From Ferdinandcohnia salidurans (lineage in GTDB: Bacteria; Bacillota; Bacilli; Bacillales; Bacillaceae_L): a stretch of 64,000 nt of DNA. Each line of letters starts with the position of its first letter. The stretch's first letter is position 1. The position numbers and the translations under genes were made by a program. The stretch lies in assembly GCF_042680725.1 (NCBI RefSeq), contig NZ_JBHUEK010000029.1, forward strand, positions 1-64,000. The letters run 5' to 3'. Positions 8,873 to 17,551 of this stretch are shown here, piece by piece. The notes under the pieces were generated by a model. The model saw nothing but the letters and a program-made list of their open reading frames with translations, had not been told where the DNA came from and ran no database searches.

Positions 8873-9340
8873 GTGAGACAAAAGTTGAGTAAACTATTTA
8901 ATCAATTTAATAGTACGATAGAAAAAGTCTGTAAAATATTATTAGTAGCTATGACATTGGTCGTAACCTATGTTGTTTTTATGCGGTATGTAATGGCAGA
9001 TACTCCTGTCTGGGGAGAAGAAAGTGTACGACTAATGCTTGTATGGCTGACATTTTTAGGAGCAAGTTTAGGATTAGGAAACGATACACATATAAGATTA
9101 AATGCAATTGATAATTTTCTTTCACCTAAAATGTTAAAACTTTTAGACTGGTTTAGTATTATAATTCTTTTCTTGTTTTCTCTCTTTATGATTACTGAAG
9201 GATTTAATATGGCGAAATTAGCTATGGGAAGTACAATGCCAGGGCTTAGAATTCCGTCTGCCTGGATATATGGTATATTTCCAGTCGCAGGGGTCCTTAA
9301 TATTATCCAGTTAATAAATAAAGGGAGGAGTCTATTATGA
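8873..9340 (+). CDS. dctQ: TRAP transporter small permease (DctQ family)
   Basis: This 155-residue protein has four membrane helices and the DctQ pattern (VVFMRYVMADTPVWGEESVRLMLVWLTFLGASLGL, then HIRLN). DctQ pairs with DctM in the membrane complex. The start is uncertain: GTG 8873 has a poor ribosome-binding site, while in-frame TTG 8885 has GGGGTGAG seven bases upstream and would shorten the protein by four residues. The 3' end overlaps dctM by 4 bp (ATGA), so the two are translationally coupled. Confidence 0.88.
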   Translation: MRQKLSKLFNQFNSTIEKVCKILLVAMTLVVTYVVFMRYVMADTPVWGEESVRLMLVWLTFLGASLGLGNDTHIRLNAIDNFLSPKMLKLLDWFSIIILFLFSLFMITEGFNMAKLAMGSTMPGLRIPSAWIYGIFPVAGVLNIIQLINKGRSLL

Positions 9341-10629
9341 GTGTAGAGGCAATTGGAGCATTAATCTTAATTGGAAGTTTTTTGCTTCTTATCCTTCTTA
9401 GAATACCTATTGCTTTTGCATTGGGATTTTCTTCCGTAATTACAGCAATTTATTTAGGAATTCCCTTAATGCAACTTGTTCAGTCCATTGTTAATGGGGT
9501 CAATGTCTTCTCTTTGCTAGCAGTACCCTTTTTTATTTTAGCAGGAGAATTAATGAGCCAAGGTGGTATTTCAGATAGGCTAATTGCTCTAGCGAAAATT
9601 TTTGTTGGCCGATTCCGAGGTGGATTAGGACAAGTTAATATATTAACAAGTACATTTTTTGGTGGAATCTCTGGTTCTTCTGCTGCCGATACGGCATCTC
9701 TAGGTCCAGTTCTTATTCCGATGATGAAAAAAGAGGGATTTGATACTAGAACTGCTACTTCAATTACAATGGCAAGTTCAGTCCAAGCCATTCTTATACC
9801 TCCAAGTCATAATATGATTATTTTTTCGTTAGCTGCAGGAGGAGTTTCAATTGGTGGTCTATTTTTAGCTGGTTTAATACCAGGGATTCTATTAGGCCTT
9901 ATTTTAATGGTTTATACCTATATTATTGCGGTTAAGAGAAAATATCCTAAGTCTGAATCTCCAGCAGGGCAAACGTTTAAAATCATATCAAGTGCGATAT
10001 GGGGGCTATTAACGATTGTTATAATTCTGGCAGGAGTTGTCACAGGGGTATTTACTGCAACAGAGTCTGCAGCAATTGCAACTGTTTGGGCATTCATTGT
10101 AACCTTCTTTATTTATCGGGATATCCCATTAAAACAATTTGGAGCAATTCTTAGAAAAGCTTTACAAACAATTTCGATGGTTATGATACTAATTGCAACG
10201 TCTAATGCTTTCGGTTGGTTATTAACTTATGTAAGGATTCCGAAGCTTGTATCTGAAGCTATTCTAGGAGCCACTGAAAGCAAGGTAGCTATTATGCTAT
10301 TAATTTTGTTTATACTTTTATTACTAGGTATGATTATGGATATGGCAGCGATTATTTTGATTGCAACACCAATATTTCTTCCAATTGCAACTTCGATTGG
10401 AGTAGATCCTATTCATTTCGGAATCATTATGATGCTTACGTTGGGACTTGGATTAGTAACACCGCCGGTAGGGGTTACGCTATTTATCGGTAGCGCTATT
10501 TCGGGGGAAAAAATAGGGGCTTTATCTAAAAATATGATTCCTTTCTATATATTGTTCTTATTAGCAATACTTATTGTGACTTTCATCCCGCAAGTATCAC
10601 TGTTTTTACCGGATTTGTTGATGAAATAA
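9337..10629 (+). CDS. dctM: TRAP transporter large permease (DctM family)
   Basis: This is the sodium-coupled transport subunit. It has 430 residues, about 12 membrane helices, and the family signatures GGISGSSAADTASLGPVLIPMM and GLGLVTPPVGVTLFIGSAISG. It begins with ATG in the ATGA overlap with dctQ and ends the operon before a strong terminator. Together with DctP and DctQ it forms a complete uptake system, and no subunit appears damaged. Confidence 0.93.
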   Translation: MSVEAIGALILIGSFLLLILLRIPIAFALGFSSVITAIYLGIPLMQLVQSIVNGVNVFSLLAVPFFILAGELMSQGGISDRLIALAKIFVGRFRGGLGQVNILTSTFFGGISGSSAADTASLGPVLIPMMKKEGFDTRTATSITMASSVQAILIPPSHNMIIFSLAAGGVSIGGLFLAGLIPGILLGLILMVYTYIIAVKRKYPKSESPAGQTFKIISSAIWGLLTIVIILAGVVTGVFTATESAAIATVWAFIVTFFIYRDIPLKQFGAILRKALQTISMVMILIATSNAFGWLLTYVRIPKLVSEAILGATESKVAIMLLILFILLLLGMIMDMAAIILIATPIFLPIATSIGVDPIHFGIIMMLTLGLGLVTPPVGVTLFIGSAISGEKIGALSKNMIPFYILFLLAILIVTFIPQVSLFLPDLLMK

Positions 10630-10695
10630 TAACGATATTATTTGTGCAGCTTGAATATGGTTAATACCAATATAAAAATATTTCTAGATTTTCTT

Positions 10696-10732
10696 AAAAG
10701 GCTGGTTTCTTAATTGAAACCAGCCTTTTTAT
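10696..10732 (+). terminator. Terminator of dctPQM
   Basis: A 14-bp perfect stem, AAAAGGCTGGTTTC with GAAACCAGCCTTTT, has a TTAATT loop. Confidence 0.9.
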
Positions 10733-10973
10733 GAAATATTTTTTTTGAGGTTCACTTACTTATGTATAAGGTACTTGTATTTTTAATGTTTTGAAGTGGG
10801 GTTAGTTCACCAATTTGTCATTTTTGAATTTCTTGGAAGGGTACAAGGAAGAAACCGTCTACAAAATGCCGAATTAGAGCGGTTTTATTGAGTTTTATTA
10901 GTATGTCGAGGGGCGAGAAATAGCATTTTTTCTCGTCTTTTTTTCATGAGTGTATTAAAAATTACACTTGATG
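10733..10973. other. Gene-free stretch before the ba3 oxidase operon
   Basis: About 240 bp without a credible gene. Near 10912-10943 a GCGAGAAA...TTTCTCGT hairpin is followed by seven T, which looks like a terminator with no gene in front of it. It may be the remnant of a lost gene or insulate the oxidase promoter. Confidence 0.4.
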
Positions 10974-11016
10974 TGTGATTCAGTTCACAACATTGAGAAC
11001 CGTTCCTAATTATGAT
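10974..11016 (+). promoter_or_regulatory. Fnr-type box and -10 of the ba3 oxidase operon
   Basis: TGTGA-N6-TCACA (10974-10989) is a perfect CRP/Fnr-family palindrome. TATGAT at 11011-11016 is a good -10. If transcription starts near 11023, the palindrome is centred at -41.5, the position from which Bacillus Fnr activates. No -35 hexamer is apparent, as expected for an activator-dependent promoter. Confidence 0.7.
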
Positions 11017-11049
11017 GTAAGTAAGAAGAACATAAGGAGGTTGAGTTGG

Positions 11050-11199
11050 ATGGGAGCTTCAAAAGTTAACCGAAATAAAAACACAAACGGGGGAAATTCG
11101 GAACGATTAGTTGGAACCTGGATTTCAGTTGGTGTTGTTGGAGCAGTCATTCTTGCTACGTATCTATTACTATTCGGCCTATTTATGGCTAGATTCTAG
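11050..11199 (+). CDS. Cytochrome c oxidase subunit IIa (ba3 type)
   Basis: This 49-residue single-helix protein has a basic, Asn-rich N terminus followed by TWISVGVVGAVILATYLLLFGLFMARF. Small subunit IIa partners occur with ba3-type oxidases and supply the helix missing from the short subunit II. The start is ATG 11050 with AAGGAGG 9 nt upstream; an in-frame upstream start at 10975 would fall within the Fnr-type box and is rejected. It is the first gene of the oxidase operon, 12 bp before subunit II. Confidence 0.82.
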   Translation: MGASKVNRNKNTNGGNSERLVGTWISVGVVGAVILATYLLLFGLFMARF

Positions 11200-11211
11200 G
11201 AGGGGAAAAAA

Positions 11212-11679
11212 ATGAAGATGCATCGTGATGAAAAAATATGGCTTACCATTAGTTTCGGCCTTATCATTGGATTCATGCTTATAACAGGATATCAAACATT
11301 TGCATTAGAAATGGGACCACCAAGCAATATGGAAACAATCGATCCTCAGAAAGTTGATGAAACAGCTCCATTCGATAAACCAGGTGTTTATCAAATCGGA
11401 GAAAATGAATATGAAGTAGTTATGACGTTACAAATATTTAGTTTTACCCCAGCAAAAATCGAAGTACCTGCGGGTGCAAAGGTTCACTTTATCATGACAT
11501 CTAAAGACGTTGTTCACGGATTCCAAGTTGCAGGTACAAACTTAAACGCAATGGTAATGCCAGGACATATTCAAAGAATCACTCAAACGTTCGATGAGCC
11601 TGGTGAGTATTTAATTCTATGTAATGAATATTGTGGTTCTGGTCACCAATTAATGTCTACAACAATTACGGTTAAATAA
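11212..11679 (+). CDS. Cytochrome c oxidase subunit II, ba3 type (CuA)
   Basis: This 155-residue protein has a single N-terminal anchor (residues 9-30) and a cupredoxin domain outside the membrane. The dinuclear CuA site is complete: H102 in VVHGF, then C137, C141, H145 and M148 in CNEYCGSGHQLM. It takes electrons from cytochrome c and hands them to subunit I. The protein is short with only one helix, as in ba3 rather than caa3 oxidases. A good AGGAGGGG ribosome-binding site precedes the ATG. Confidence 0.92.
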   Translation: MKMHRDEKIWLTISFGLIIGFMLITGYQTFALEMGPPSNMETIDPQKVDETAPFDKPGVYQIGENEYEVVMTLQIFSFTPAKIEVPAGAKVHFIMTSKDVVHGFQVAGTNLNAMVMPGHIQRITQTFDEPGEYLILCNEYCGSGHQLMSTTITVK

Positions 11680-11693
11680 AGGAGGGGAGACCA

Positions 11694-13385
11694 TTGGCAA
11701 CTATATTAAAAAATTCAGATTTGACATTTAAAGAAAAAACAAACAAAGTTTTAGGGGTTAATCTAGAAGATGCAAAAATTTCGAAATCCTATTTATCAGT
11801 AGCATTTATCGCATTATTATTAGGTGGACTTTTTGGATTATTCCAAGGATTAAATCGTGCAGGTCTTCTAGAATTACCAAGTTGGCTTAATTATTATCAA
11901 GTATTAACAGCACATGGTCTATTATTAGTAGTAGTATTTTCAGCATTTGTTACAATTGGTTACTTTTACGCAGGTCTTTCTCATGATTTAGGTGGATTAT
12001 TACCTAAAGTTAGAAGGATGGCATGGGTTGGCTTTTGGACGAAAATCCTTGGAATCGTATTAGTCGTCATTCCTGTTCTAATGAATGAAGCATCTGTTAT
12101 GTACACTTTTTATCCACCAATGGCAGCACACCCAGTGTTCTATATCGGGTTAGCATTAGTGGTAGTAGGTATTTGGATCTTAGCAGCTGGTGCATTTATA
12201 CAAGTAGCAAACTGGAGAAAGAAACATAAGGGTCAGCATTTACCAATCCTTTCATTCTTTGCAACTGGTGTATTTATTCTACTAGTTGGTGCAACAGCAT
12301 TTGTCGCAGTTGAAGTATTATTCCTGATTCTACCATGGACACTAGGCTGGGTAGATACAATTAACGTAATGGTTTCTCGTACACTTTTCTGGGCATTCGG
12401 ACACACAGCAGTTAATATCTGGTATTTAACAGCTGTATCTGCTTGGTATGTCATTATACCAAAGATCATTGGCGGAAAACGTTGGAGTGACACACTTACT
12501 CGTGTAGTTGTTATTGCCTTAGTTATCATGAACATAACTGGTGGATTCCACCATCAAATTATTGACCCAGGAATTAATTTATCAGTAAAATTCCTACACG
12601 TATTCATGAGTTTAGCAATTGGTTTCCCATCATTAATGACAGCATGGGCAATGTTTGCAGTATTTGAACGTACTGGAAGAGCAAAAGGTGGTAAAGGTGC
12701 CTTAGGTTGGTTTAAAAAGTTACCTTGGGGAGACGTTCGCTTCCTATCACCATTTATCGCAATGGCTGCCTTTATCCCAGCGGGTGCTGGTGGTATTGCA
12801 CAAACAACGAACCAACTTGACCAAGTTATTCACAACACAATGTGGGTTGTTGGACACTTCCACTTAACACTAGGTATGTCAGTCGTAATGACATTCTTCG
12901 GAATTAGTTACTGGTTAGTCCCACATATTTCTGGCCGTGTATTAACAAAAGGAATGAATAAATTAGGTGTTGTTCAAACCATCATCTGGACAACTGGTAT
13001 GGTTATCATGGCGATCACAATGCACTGGGTTGGACTTCTTGGTTCACCTAGAAGAACATCTTTCACAGACTACTTCGGTAGTGCACAAGCTGCAGGCTGG
13101 GAACCATTTATGATGGTAATTGGTATCGGTGCAACACTATTACTTGTAGCGGTAATCATCCAAGTATATGCAGTATTCAATATGATGTTCTTTGCACCAA
13201 AAGGCGAAACAGAATTCCCAATTGCTGAAGTAGAAGAAACAGCTTCAAAAACTCCATTCTGGACAGAACGTTGGGGACTATGGGTTGTGCTTATGATTCT
13301 AGTAATTGCAATGGCATATGTATTACCATTAACAGAAATGATTGTAAACGCACCTCCAGGATCACCACCATTTAAGACTTGGTAA
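11694..13385 (+). CDS. Cytochrome c oxidase subunit I, ba3 type
   Basis: This is the heme-copper catalytic subunit that reduces oxygen to water and pumps protons. The 563 residues form about 13 membrane helices. Metal ligands are visible: His in TAHGLLL (low-spin heme), FGHTAVN (CuB), GGFHHQ (CuB pair) and VVGHFHLTLGM (two heme ligands). The proton-channel residues of A-type oxidases are not evident, consistent with the B family. The start is TTG 11694 with AAGGAGGGGAG before it. B-family oxidases usually have high oxygen affinity, which fits the Fnr-type box upstream. Confidence 0.94.
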   Translation: MATILKNSDLTFKEKTNKVLGVNLEDAKISKSYLSVAFIALLLGGLFGLFQGLNRAGLLELPSWLNYYQVLTAHGLLLVVVFSAFVTIGYFYAGLSHDLGGLLPKVRRMAWVGFWTKILGIVLVVIPVLMNEASVMYTFYPPMAAHPVFYIGLALVVVGIWILAAGAFIQVANWRKKHKGQHLPILSFFATGVFILLVGATAFVAVEVLFLILPWTLGWVDTINVMVSRTLFWAFGHTAVNIWYLTAVSAWYVIIPKIIGGKRWSDTLTRVVVIALVIMNITGGFHHQIIDPGINLSVKFLHVFMSLAIGFPSLMTAWAMFAVFERTGRAKGGKGALGWFKKLPWGDVRFLSPFIAMAAFIPAGAGGIAQTTNQLDQVIHNTMWVVGHFHLTLGMSVVMTFFGISYWLVPHISGRVLTKGMNKLGVVQTIIWTTGMVIMAITMHWVGLLGSPRRTSFTDYFGSAQAAGWEPFMMVIGIGATLLLVAVIIQVYAVFNMMFFAPKGETEFPIAEVEETASKTPFWTERWGLWVVLMILVIAMAYVLPLTEMIVNAPPGSPPFKTW

Positions 13386-13386
13386 A

Positions 13387-13597
13387 AAGAAAAGCGAAGG
13401 CGAGCATTTAGCGACGTACGGACTGAGGCCCACACGAAGTGGGTCACACAGACGTTGCCACAGGACGTGGCGTACTTAGTCTGTGTTCTTTAAGGAGATA
13501 AAGGAAACACGGGGAGCGAAGCGAGCCGATGTTGACCTTATCGTACGGAGGGTGAGGGAAGTCTCGCAAGTCGCTGCGAGCCGTAGCTAGACAAATA
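13387..13597 (+). repeat. Structured intergenic repeat with inserted hairpin module
   Basis: The element runs from AAGAAAAGCG to GCTAGACAA, the same ends as the repeat at 95-222 (opposite strand). Inside, 13425-13490 is a separate module with hairpins GGCCCACACGAAGTGGGTC and TTGCCACAGGACGTGGCG. The reverse complement of that module is found at about 55926-55982. The rest contains several short inverted repeats. It lies between the oxidase operon and the SCO gene and encodes no credible protein. Confidence 0.6.
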
Positions 13598-13622
13598 GAA
13601 AACCGGAAGTTCCTTAATAGAT

Positions 13623-13654
13623 AGAGATAGCGACACTTCTGCTATCTCTTTCTA
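13623..13654 (+). terminator. Terminator before the SCO gene
   Basis: AGAGATAGC pairs with GCTATCTCT, followed by TTCT. It probably ends the ba3 oxidase transcript. Confidence 0.65.
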
Positions 13655-13694
13655 ATATTAGTAAAGGAAAAACTAGAAATAGGATGTGATCTCC

Positions 13695-14327
13695 GTGATC
13701 AAAAAAAATCGAACGACATTCGCTTGTATTCTAATCTTATTATTTGGATGTGTGCTGTTCTATACGGGAACCGATGGATTACGGGCATTTACTGCAGAAA
13801 CAGCGAGAGTAAACCAACTAATAGAGGATAAGCCAGCATTTCCAGATGTAACATTTGAGGATAGCGAGGGGCGGACATATCCTATTTCTGAGTTTGAAGA
13901 TAAATATGTGTTCATCACCTTTATTTACACAGCCTGTACAACAGTTTGTCCACAATTAGAAATGAATATGGCGCAAGTTTATGAGCAGATTCCTCAAGAA
14001 TACATCGGTAAAGATATCGTCTTTTTAAGTATAAGCTTCGATCCCACAAGGGACGATCCAACAACTTTAAGTAAATATCGCACCTTCTTTGGATCTGACG
14101 GGGAAACATGGAGAATGGCTAGGATTTCGAACGAAACGGAATTACAAACCTTACTTGATACATTTGGCGTAATCGTAATCCCTGATGGAAAAGGAAACTT
14201 TGCACATAATTCAGCCTTTTATTTAGTGGATCCCAATGGTTTGCTGATTGAAGTAATGGATTATCAGGAAATTGATCAAGCCGCTACAAATGTGACTAGT
14301 ATTTTAGAAAATCATAAGGGGGAATAG
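13695..14327 (+). CDS. SCO family protein (copper chaperone/thiol protein for oxidase assembly)
   Basis: This thioredoxin-fold protein is anchored by an N-terminal helix and works on the outside of the membrane to deliver copper to the CuA site. It has the conserved CTTVCP motif, the ISFDPTRDDP loop and the distal His in GNFAHNSAFYLVD, so all three copper ligands are present. The preferred start is GTG 13695, with AGGA ten bases upstream; GTG 13686 is in frame but lacks a site. It sits next to the ba3 operon, whose subunit II has a CuA centre, so this is its likely client. Confidence 0.9.
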   Translation: MIKKNRTTFACILILLFGCVLFYTGTDGLRAFTAETARVNQLIEDKPAFPDVTFEDSEGRTYPISEFEDKYVFITFIYTACTTVCPQLEMNMAQVYEQIPQEYIGKDIVFLSISFDPTRDDPTTLSKYRTFFGSDGETWRMARISNETELQTLLDTFGVIVIPDGKGNFAHNSAFYLVDPNGLLIEVMDYQEIDQAATNVTSILENHKGE

Positions 14328-14331
14328 GGCT

Positions 14332-14892
14332 ATGAAACAATTTTTAATCGGACTAGGACTGTTATTCGTATTAGCGCTTCCTCCTGTTGCTAATTTACTA
14401 GAGTCAATCATGATCATTCATATGCATATGCAAATGCCTTCAATCGTAATTGCCGGATTTTTTATGGGTAAACTGTTTCAACAAAAATTCCCGCAGTTTT
14501 TTGAAAAATGGAACCAAAACGGAATACCAGGGATTTTGTTATTCACTGTAATCATGGTGTATTGGACAATTCCAAAAACAATGGATGAGACATTAACGAT
14601 TACAAGCATGGAAGTATTTAAGTTTCTTAGTCTATCTTTTTTAGCGGGAGTTCCTCTACGAGATAGCTGGAAGAAACTAAGTGAACGTGCAAAAAATCTC
14701 GTCTTTATCTTTTTTACATTGAAATATTTGGGTATGGGCGTGTTATATATAAATACAAATATGCAACTATGTAATAATTACCTCGTAATCGATCAAATCA
14801 CTCTGGGCTGGGGCTTTATTACAACCGCGATTTGTATTGTCATTTATTTGGTTTATAACAATTATACGGACCAATCAATCTATAAAGAATAG
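14332..14892 (+). CDS. Membrane protein linked to the ba3 oxidase cluster
   Basis: This 186-residue protein has about five or six predicted helices. It lies 4 bp behind the SCO gene, so it is co-transcribed with it. The short segment IIHMHMQMPSIVIAG places two His and three Met at a membrane surface, which could bind copper or heme. I recall similar membrane proteins (DUF1404-like, CtaG-like) beside heme-copper oxidases, but cannot assign the family firmly. A role in oxidase assembly is an inference from context. Confidence 0.6.
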   Translation: MKQFLIGLGLLFVLALPPVANLLESIMIIHMHMQMPSIVIAGFFMGKLFQQKFPQFFEKWNQNGIPGILLFTVIMVYWTIPKTMDETLTITSMEVFKFLSLSFLAGVPLRDSWKKLSERAKNLVFIFFTLKYLGMGVLYINTNMQLCNNYLVIDQITLGWGFITTAICIVIYLVYNNYTDQSIYKE

Positions 14893-14898
14893 GTGAGA

Positions 14899-14927
14899 GA
14901 AGCTGCAGGTGCAGCTTCTTCTTTTTT
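14899..14927 (+). terminator. Terminator of the SCO operon
   Basis: GAAGCTGCA-GG-TGCAGCTTC, followed by TTCTTTTTT. Confidence 0.88.
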
Positions 14928-15002
14928 AGTGTATTCTGATTGACATGGTTTAAAATAAGGTTCAGAATAATAGCAATAAATAACTAAAAAAGGGTGACAA
15001 AG

Positions 15003-16145
15003 ATGGTAAAACGGTTTGAGACAAAATTAATACATAGTATAGAAAAAGCGAAATTACCTATTAGAAGCAAGGTAACACCAATTTATCAAACATCGGCTTT
15101 TACCTTTGATAACCTTGAAGATTTAGAGGGTTATTACCAAGGAGAAGGAAATTACTTATATTCGCGAACTGGAAATCCAAATACGGACGAGCTTGGTCAA
15201 ATGGTAGCAGCAATTGAAGGAGCACCAGCCGGTATCGCTACATCTTCAGGACTATCTGCAATTTTAGCTGGAATTCTGTCTGTTGCAAAAAGTGGAGACC
15301 ATATCGTCGCAGCAGAGGACGTATATGGGGGAAGCTTTCATCTTCTACACGAAGAGTTGCGTAATCTAGGCGTTGAAACTACCTTTGTTTCCTTCGCAGA
15401 CCTTGTACAAGTAGAAAAGGCAATCCAACCGAATACGAAACTGCTTTATACTGAATCGATTACAAATCCACTTTTACGAGTAGAAAACCTACCAGCAGTG
15501 GTCGAACTTGCGAAACGAAACAACTTAGTCACTGTCGTGGACAACACATTCGCGACACCATATCATTGCAACCCATATGAGCTTGGAGTGGAGGTAGTTG
15601 TTCACAGTGCGACAAAATATATTGGTGGACATAGCGATGTAACTGCAGGAGTTGTTGTGGGAAGAGAGGACTTGGTTGCAAAAGCGCGTGCAAAGGTTGT
15701 GAATATAGGTGCAAATGTAAGTCCTTTTGAAGCTTGGCTTACAACTCGTGGCTTAAAAACATTGGCCGTTCGCATGCAGGTACAGTCTTCGAATGCTCGA
15801 AAACTTGCGGACGCTTTGCGTAACAATCCTAACATAGCAAGAGTGTACTATCCGTTTGATGAAGAAGCTACAGGATATGGAGCAATGGTATCTATCGAAC
15901 TTGCAAAAACTGTTGATGTGAACCAATTTTTCAAATCGATAGGCTGGGTGAAGCTAGTTCCTACATTAGCTGGAGTTGAGACAACTGTGTCTCATCCTCT
16001 AAAGACTTCCCATCGTGCACTACCGCCAGAGGCACAGGAATCATTAGGAATTACAAACGAACTTGTGCGAATCTCGGTGGGAATCGAACATTCCGAAGAT
16101 ATCATTTCTGTATTTGAACAAGCTATCGAAAATTCATTGAGATAA
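15003..16145 (+). CDS. PLP-dependent cystathionine gamma-synthase/lyase family enzyme
   Basis: This is a Cys/Met-metabolism transsulfuration enzyme. It has the family landmarks YSRTGNPN, SSGLSAI and VDNTFATPY, the PLP-lysine motif SATKYIGGHSD, and the C-terminal VETTVSHP...RISVGIE. It is 380 residues, the usual length. Members make cystathionine from acylhomoserine or cleave it, and sequence alone does not separate the two activities. The start is ATG 15003 with AAAGGGTGA seven bases before it. It stands alone between terminators. No SAM or T-box leader was seen, unlike many Bacillus methionine genes. Confidence 0.87.
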   Translation: MVKRFETKLIHSIEKAKLPIRSKVTPIYQTSAFTFDNLEDLEGYYQGEGNYLYSRTGNPNTDELGQMVAAIEGAPAGIATSSGLSAILAGILSVAKSGDHIVAAEDVYGGSFHLLHEELRNLGVETTFVSFADLVQVEKAIQPNTKLLYTESITNPLLRVENLPAVVELAKRNNLVTVVDNTFATPYHCNPYELGVEVVVHSATKYIGGHSDVTAGVVVGREDLVAKARAKVVNIGANVSPFEAWLTTRGLKTLAVRMQVQSSNARKLADALRNNPNIARVYYPFDEEATGYGAMVSIELAKTVDVNQFFKSIGWVKLVPTLAGVETTVSHPLKTSHRALPPEAQESLGITNELVRISVGIEHSEDIISVFEQAIENSLR

Positions 16146-16196
16146 ACAAAACGAGTATCCATAATAATTACAAGACACAAAAATAATAATGTTATA

Positions 16197-16251
16197 GCAC
16201 CCTTATTTGCAACTTGACGATAGGCTACTGTCGTCGTGCGAATAAGGGTGC
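16197..16251 (+). other. Long intergenic hairpin
   Basis: GCACCCTTATTTGC pairs with GCGAATAAGGGTGC, with an inner GACGA...TCGTC stem. No T run follows, so it may be a weak terminator or a structured transcript end. Confidence 0.55.
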
Positions 16252-16317
16252 TGTTAGTTTGCTTATCAATTCTCGAGGAACTTTTTTTGTCGTTTATGAT
16301 ATCACTTTTACTTTTTT

Positions 16318-16709
16318 TGGATTTTGCGAATGGTTTTAATCTAGCAATGTTTAAGAAAGCATACGCAATTCTATTTTACGTATGCATTCGTTGCTTTTTT
16401 TCTTAAAAATGATACACAAGTGGATTATTTTTACATTTTTCAATTCTTTTAAAATCATTTATACCATTTTATGGATTTTGCGAATGATTTGAATCTAGCA
16501 ATGTATAAAAAAGCATACGCATTTCAATTTTACGTATGCTTTTGTCACTTTTTTTCTCAAAAATGATACGCAAGTGGATTATTTTTACATTTTTCAATTC
16601 TTCGAAAACTTTTATACCATTTTATGGATTTTGTGAATGTTTTTAATCCAGCAATGTTTAAGAAAGCATACGCAATTCTATGCTACGTATGCTTTTGTCA
16701 CTTGTTAAG
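16318..16709. repeat. Tandem 154-bp hairpin repeat (2.5 copies)
   Basis: Units start at TGGATTTTG 16318, 16472 and 16625, so periods are 154 and 153 bp. The third copy stops after about 85 bp. Each unit carries the hairpin GCATACGCA...TACGTATGC followed by T-rich sequence, so the array looks like three successive terminators. It separates the transsulfuration gene from the convergent gene at 16717-17334. No open frame crosses it. Confidence 0.8.
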
Positions 16710-16716
16710 CATCCTT

Positions 16717-17334
16717 TTACCTGAAAAATCTTGCAAGCTCCTCGGTTGAGTAATTTCCTCGTATACCCGGTTTGTTTTCTAGATACAAAATGATTTCCTC
16801 TTTAGAATAATACTCTTTAAGACCTGAAATAATCGTATCTAAATATTCATAGGAAGGTTTATTAAAAGCAATCGTATCTATGTCCCAAGGGGCGGTAAAC
16901 GTAAAAATTGGATAACCGCCATCTTCACCAAGATACAGAATTCTCCCATACCATGCCTTTTCACGGAATATCATCGAACCTGATTCTTTCACTTTTTGTA
17001 AATCGATTTCAAATTGCAAACCGCTATTCTCTTGTTTTAACACATCAATAAACTGATCAGATGTAATTAAATACTTCTTGCTATAGGTAGCTGCATCCTC
17101 ATTAGGGAATCCATCAATAAAGGCAACACCCTTTGAGTCCCATCTCCGAGCTTCCTTCGCAAAATATAATGGGTATGGGATGGTAAAGATTCCTTCATCA
17201 ATTGGAGATGAGGGATCTTTACACCCAACCTCCGTTTCAGTAGAACCTTTTGGTCTGCCACCCTTTATGTAACAAAGAAATCGTTCACTGTTAATATTTG
17301 AGCCATAACTTGCATACCAGACATATTGTTTCAC
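16717..17334 (-). CDS. Gamma-glutamylcyclotransferase-fold protein of unknown function
   Basis: The N terminus YVWYASYGSNI is the glycine-rich substrate loop of the GGCT/AIG2-like fold, and the body of about 205 residues is soluble. Proteins of this fold include gamma-glutamylcyclotransferases and small-molecule transferases, but this longer form has no known substrate. The start is GTG 17334, five bases after AAAGGCTGGTGA; GTG 17343 overlaps that site. It ends against the tandem hairpin repeat, which probably stops its transcript. Confidence 0.6.
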   Translation of the reverse strand: MKQYVWYASYGSNINSERFLCYIKGGRPKGSTETEVGCKDPSSPIDEGIFTIPYPLYFAKEARRWDSKGVAFIDGFPNEDAATYSKKYLITSDQFIDVLKQENSGLQFEIDLQKVKESGSMIFREKAWYGRILYLGEDGGYPIFTFTAPWDIDTIAFNKPSYEYLDTIISGLKEYYSKEEIILYLENKPGIRGNYSTEELARFFR

Positions 17335-17551
17335 TAGAATCACCAGCCTTTAATTAATAATCATACGTCGAAATCCCTTTCTTGAATAGTACATTACAAA
17401 AGCTGCACTTTCACTAGAATCTATAACATATTATTGATTCGACTTATTTCAACTCATTTCCCGAGCAATATTTGTAGAAAAAGAGGGAATATGAGGATAT
17501 TTGTAGGATCTTAGATAACGAGTAAAAGTGTGAAATTAAGACAAGGATATC

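Noticed and set aside
14928..15002. SAM (S-box) or T-box leader before the transsulfuration enzyme
   Set aside because: The gap after the preceding terminator is only 75 bp, with none of the conserved leader motifs.
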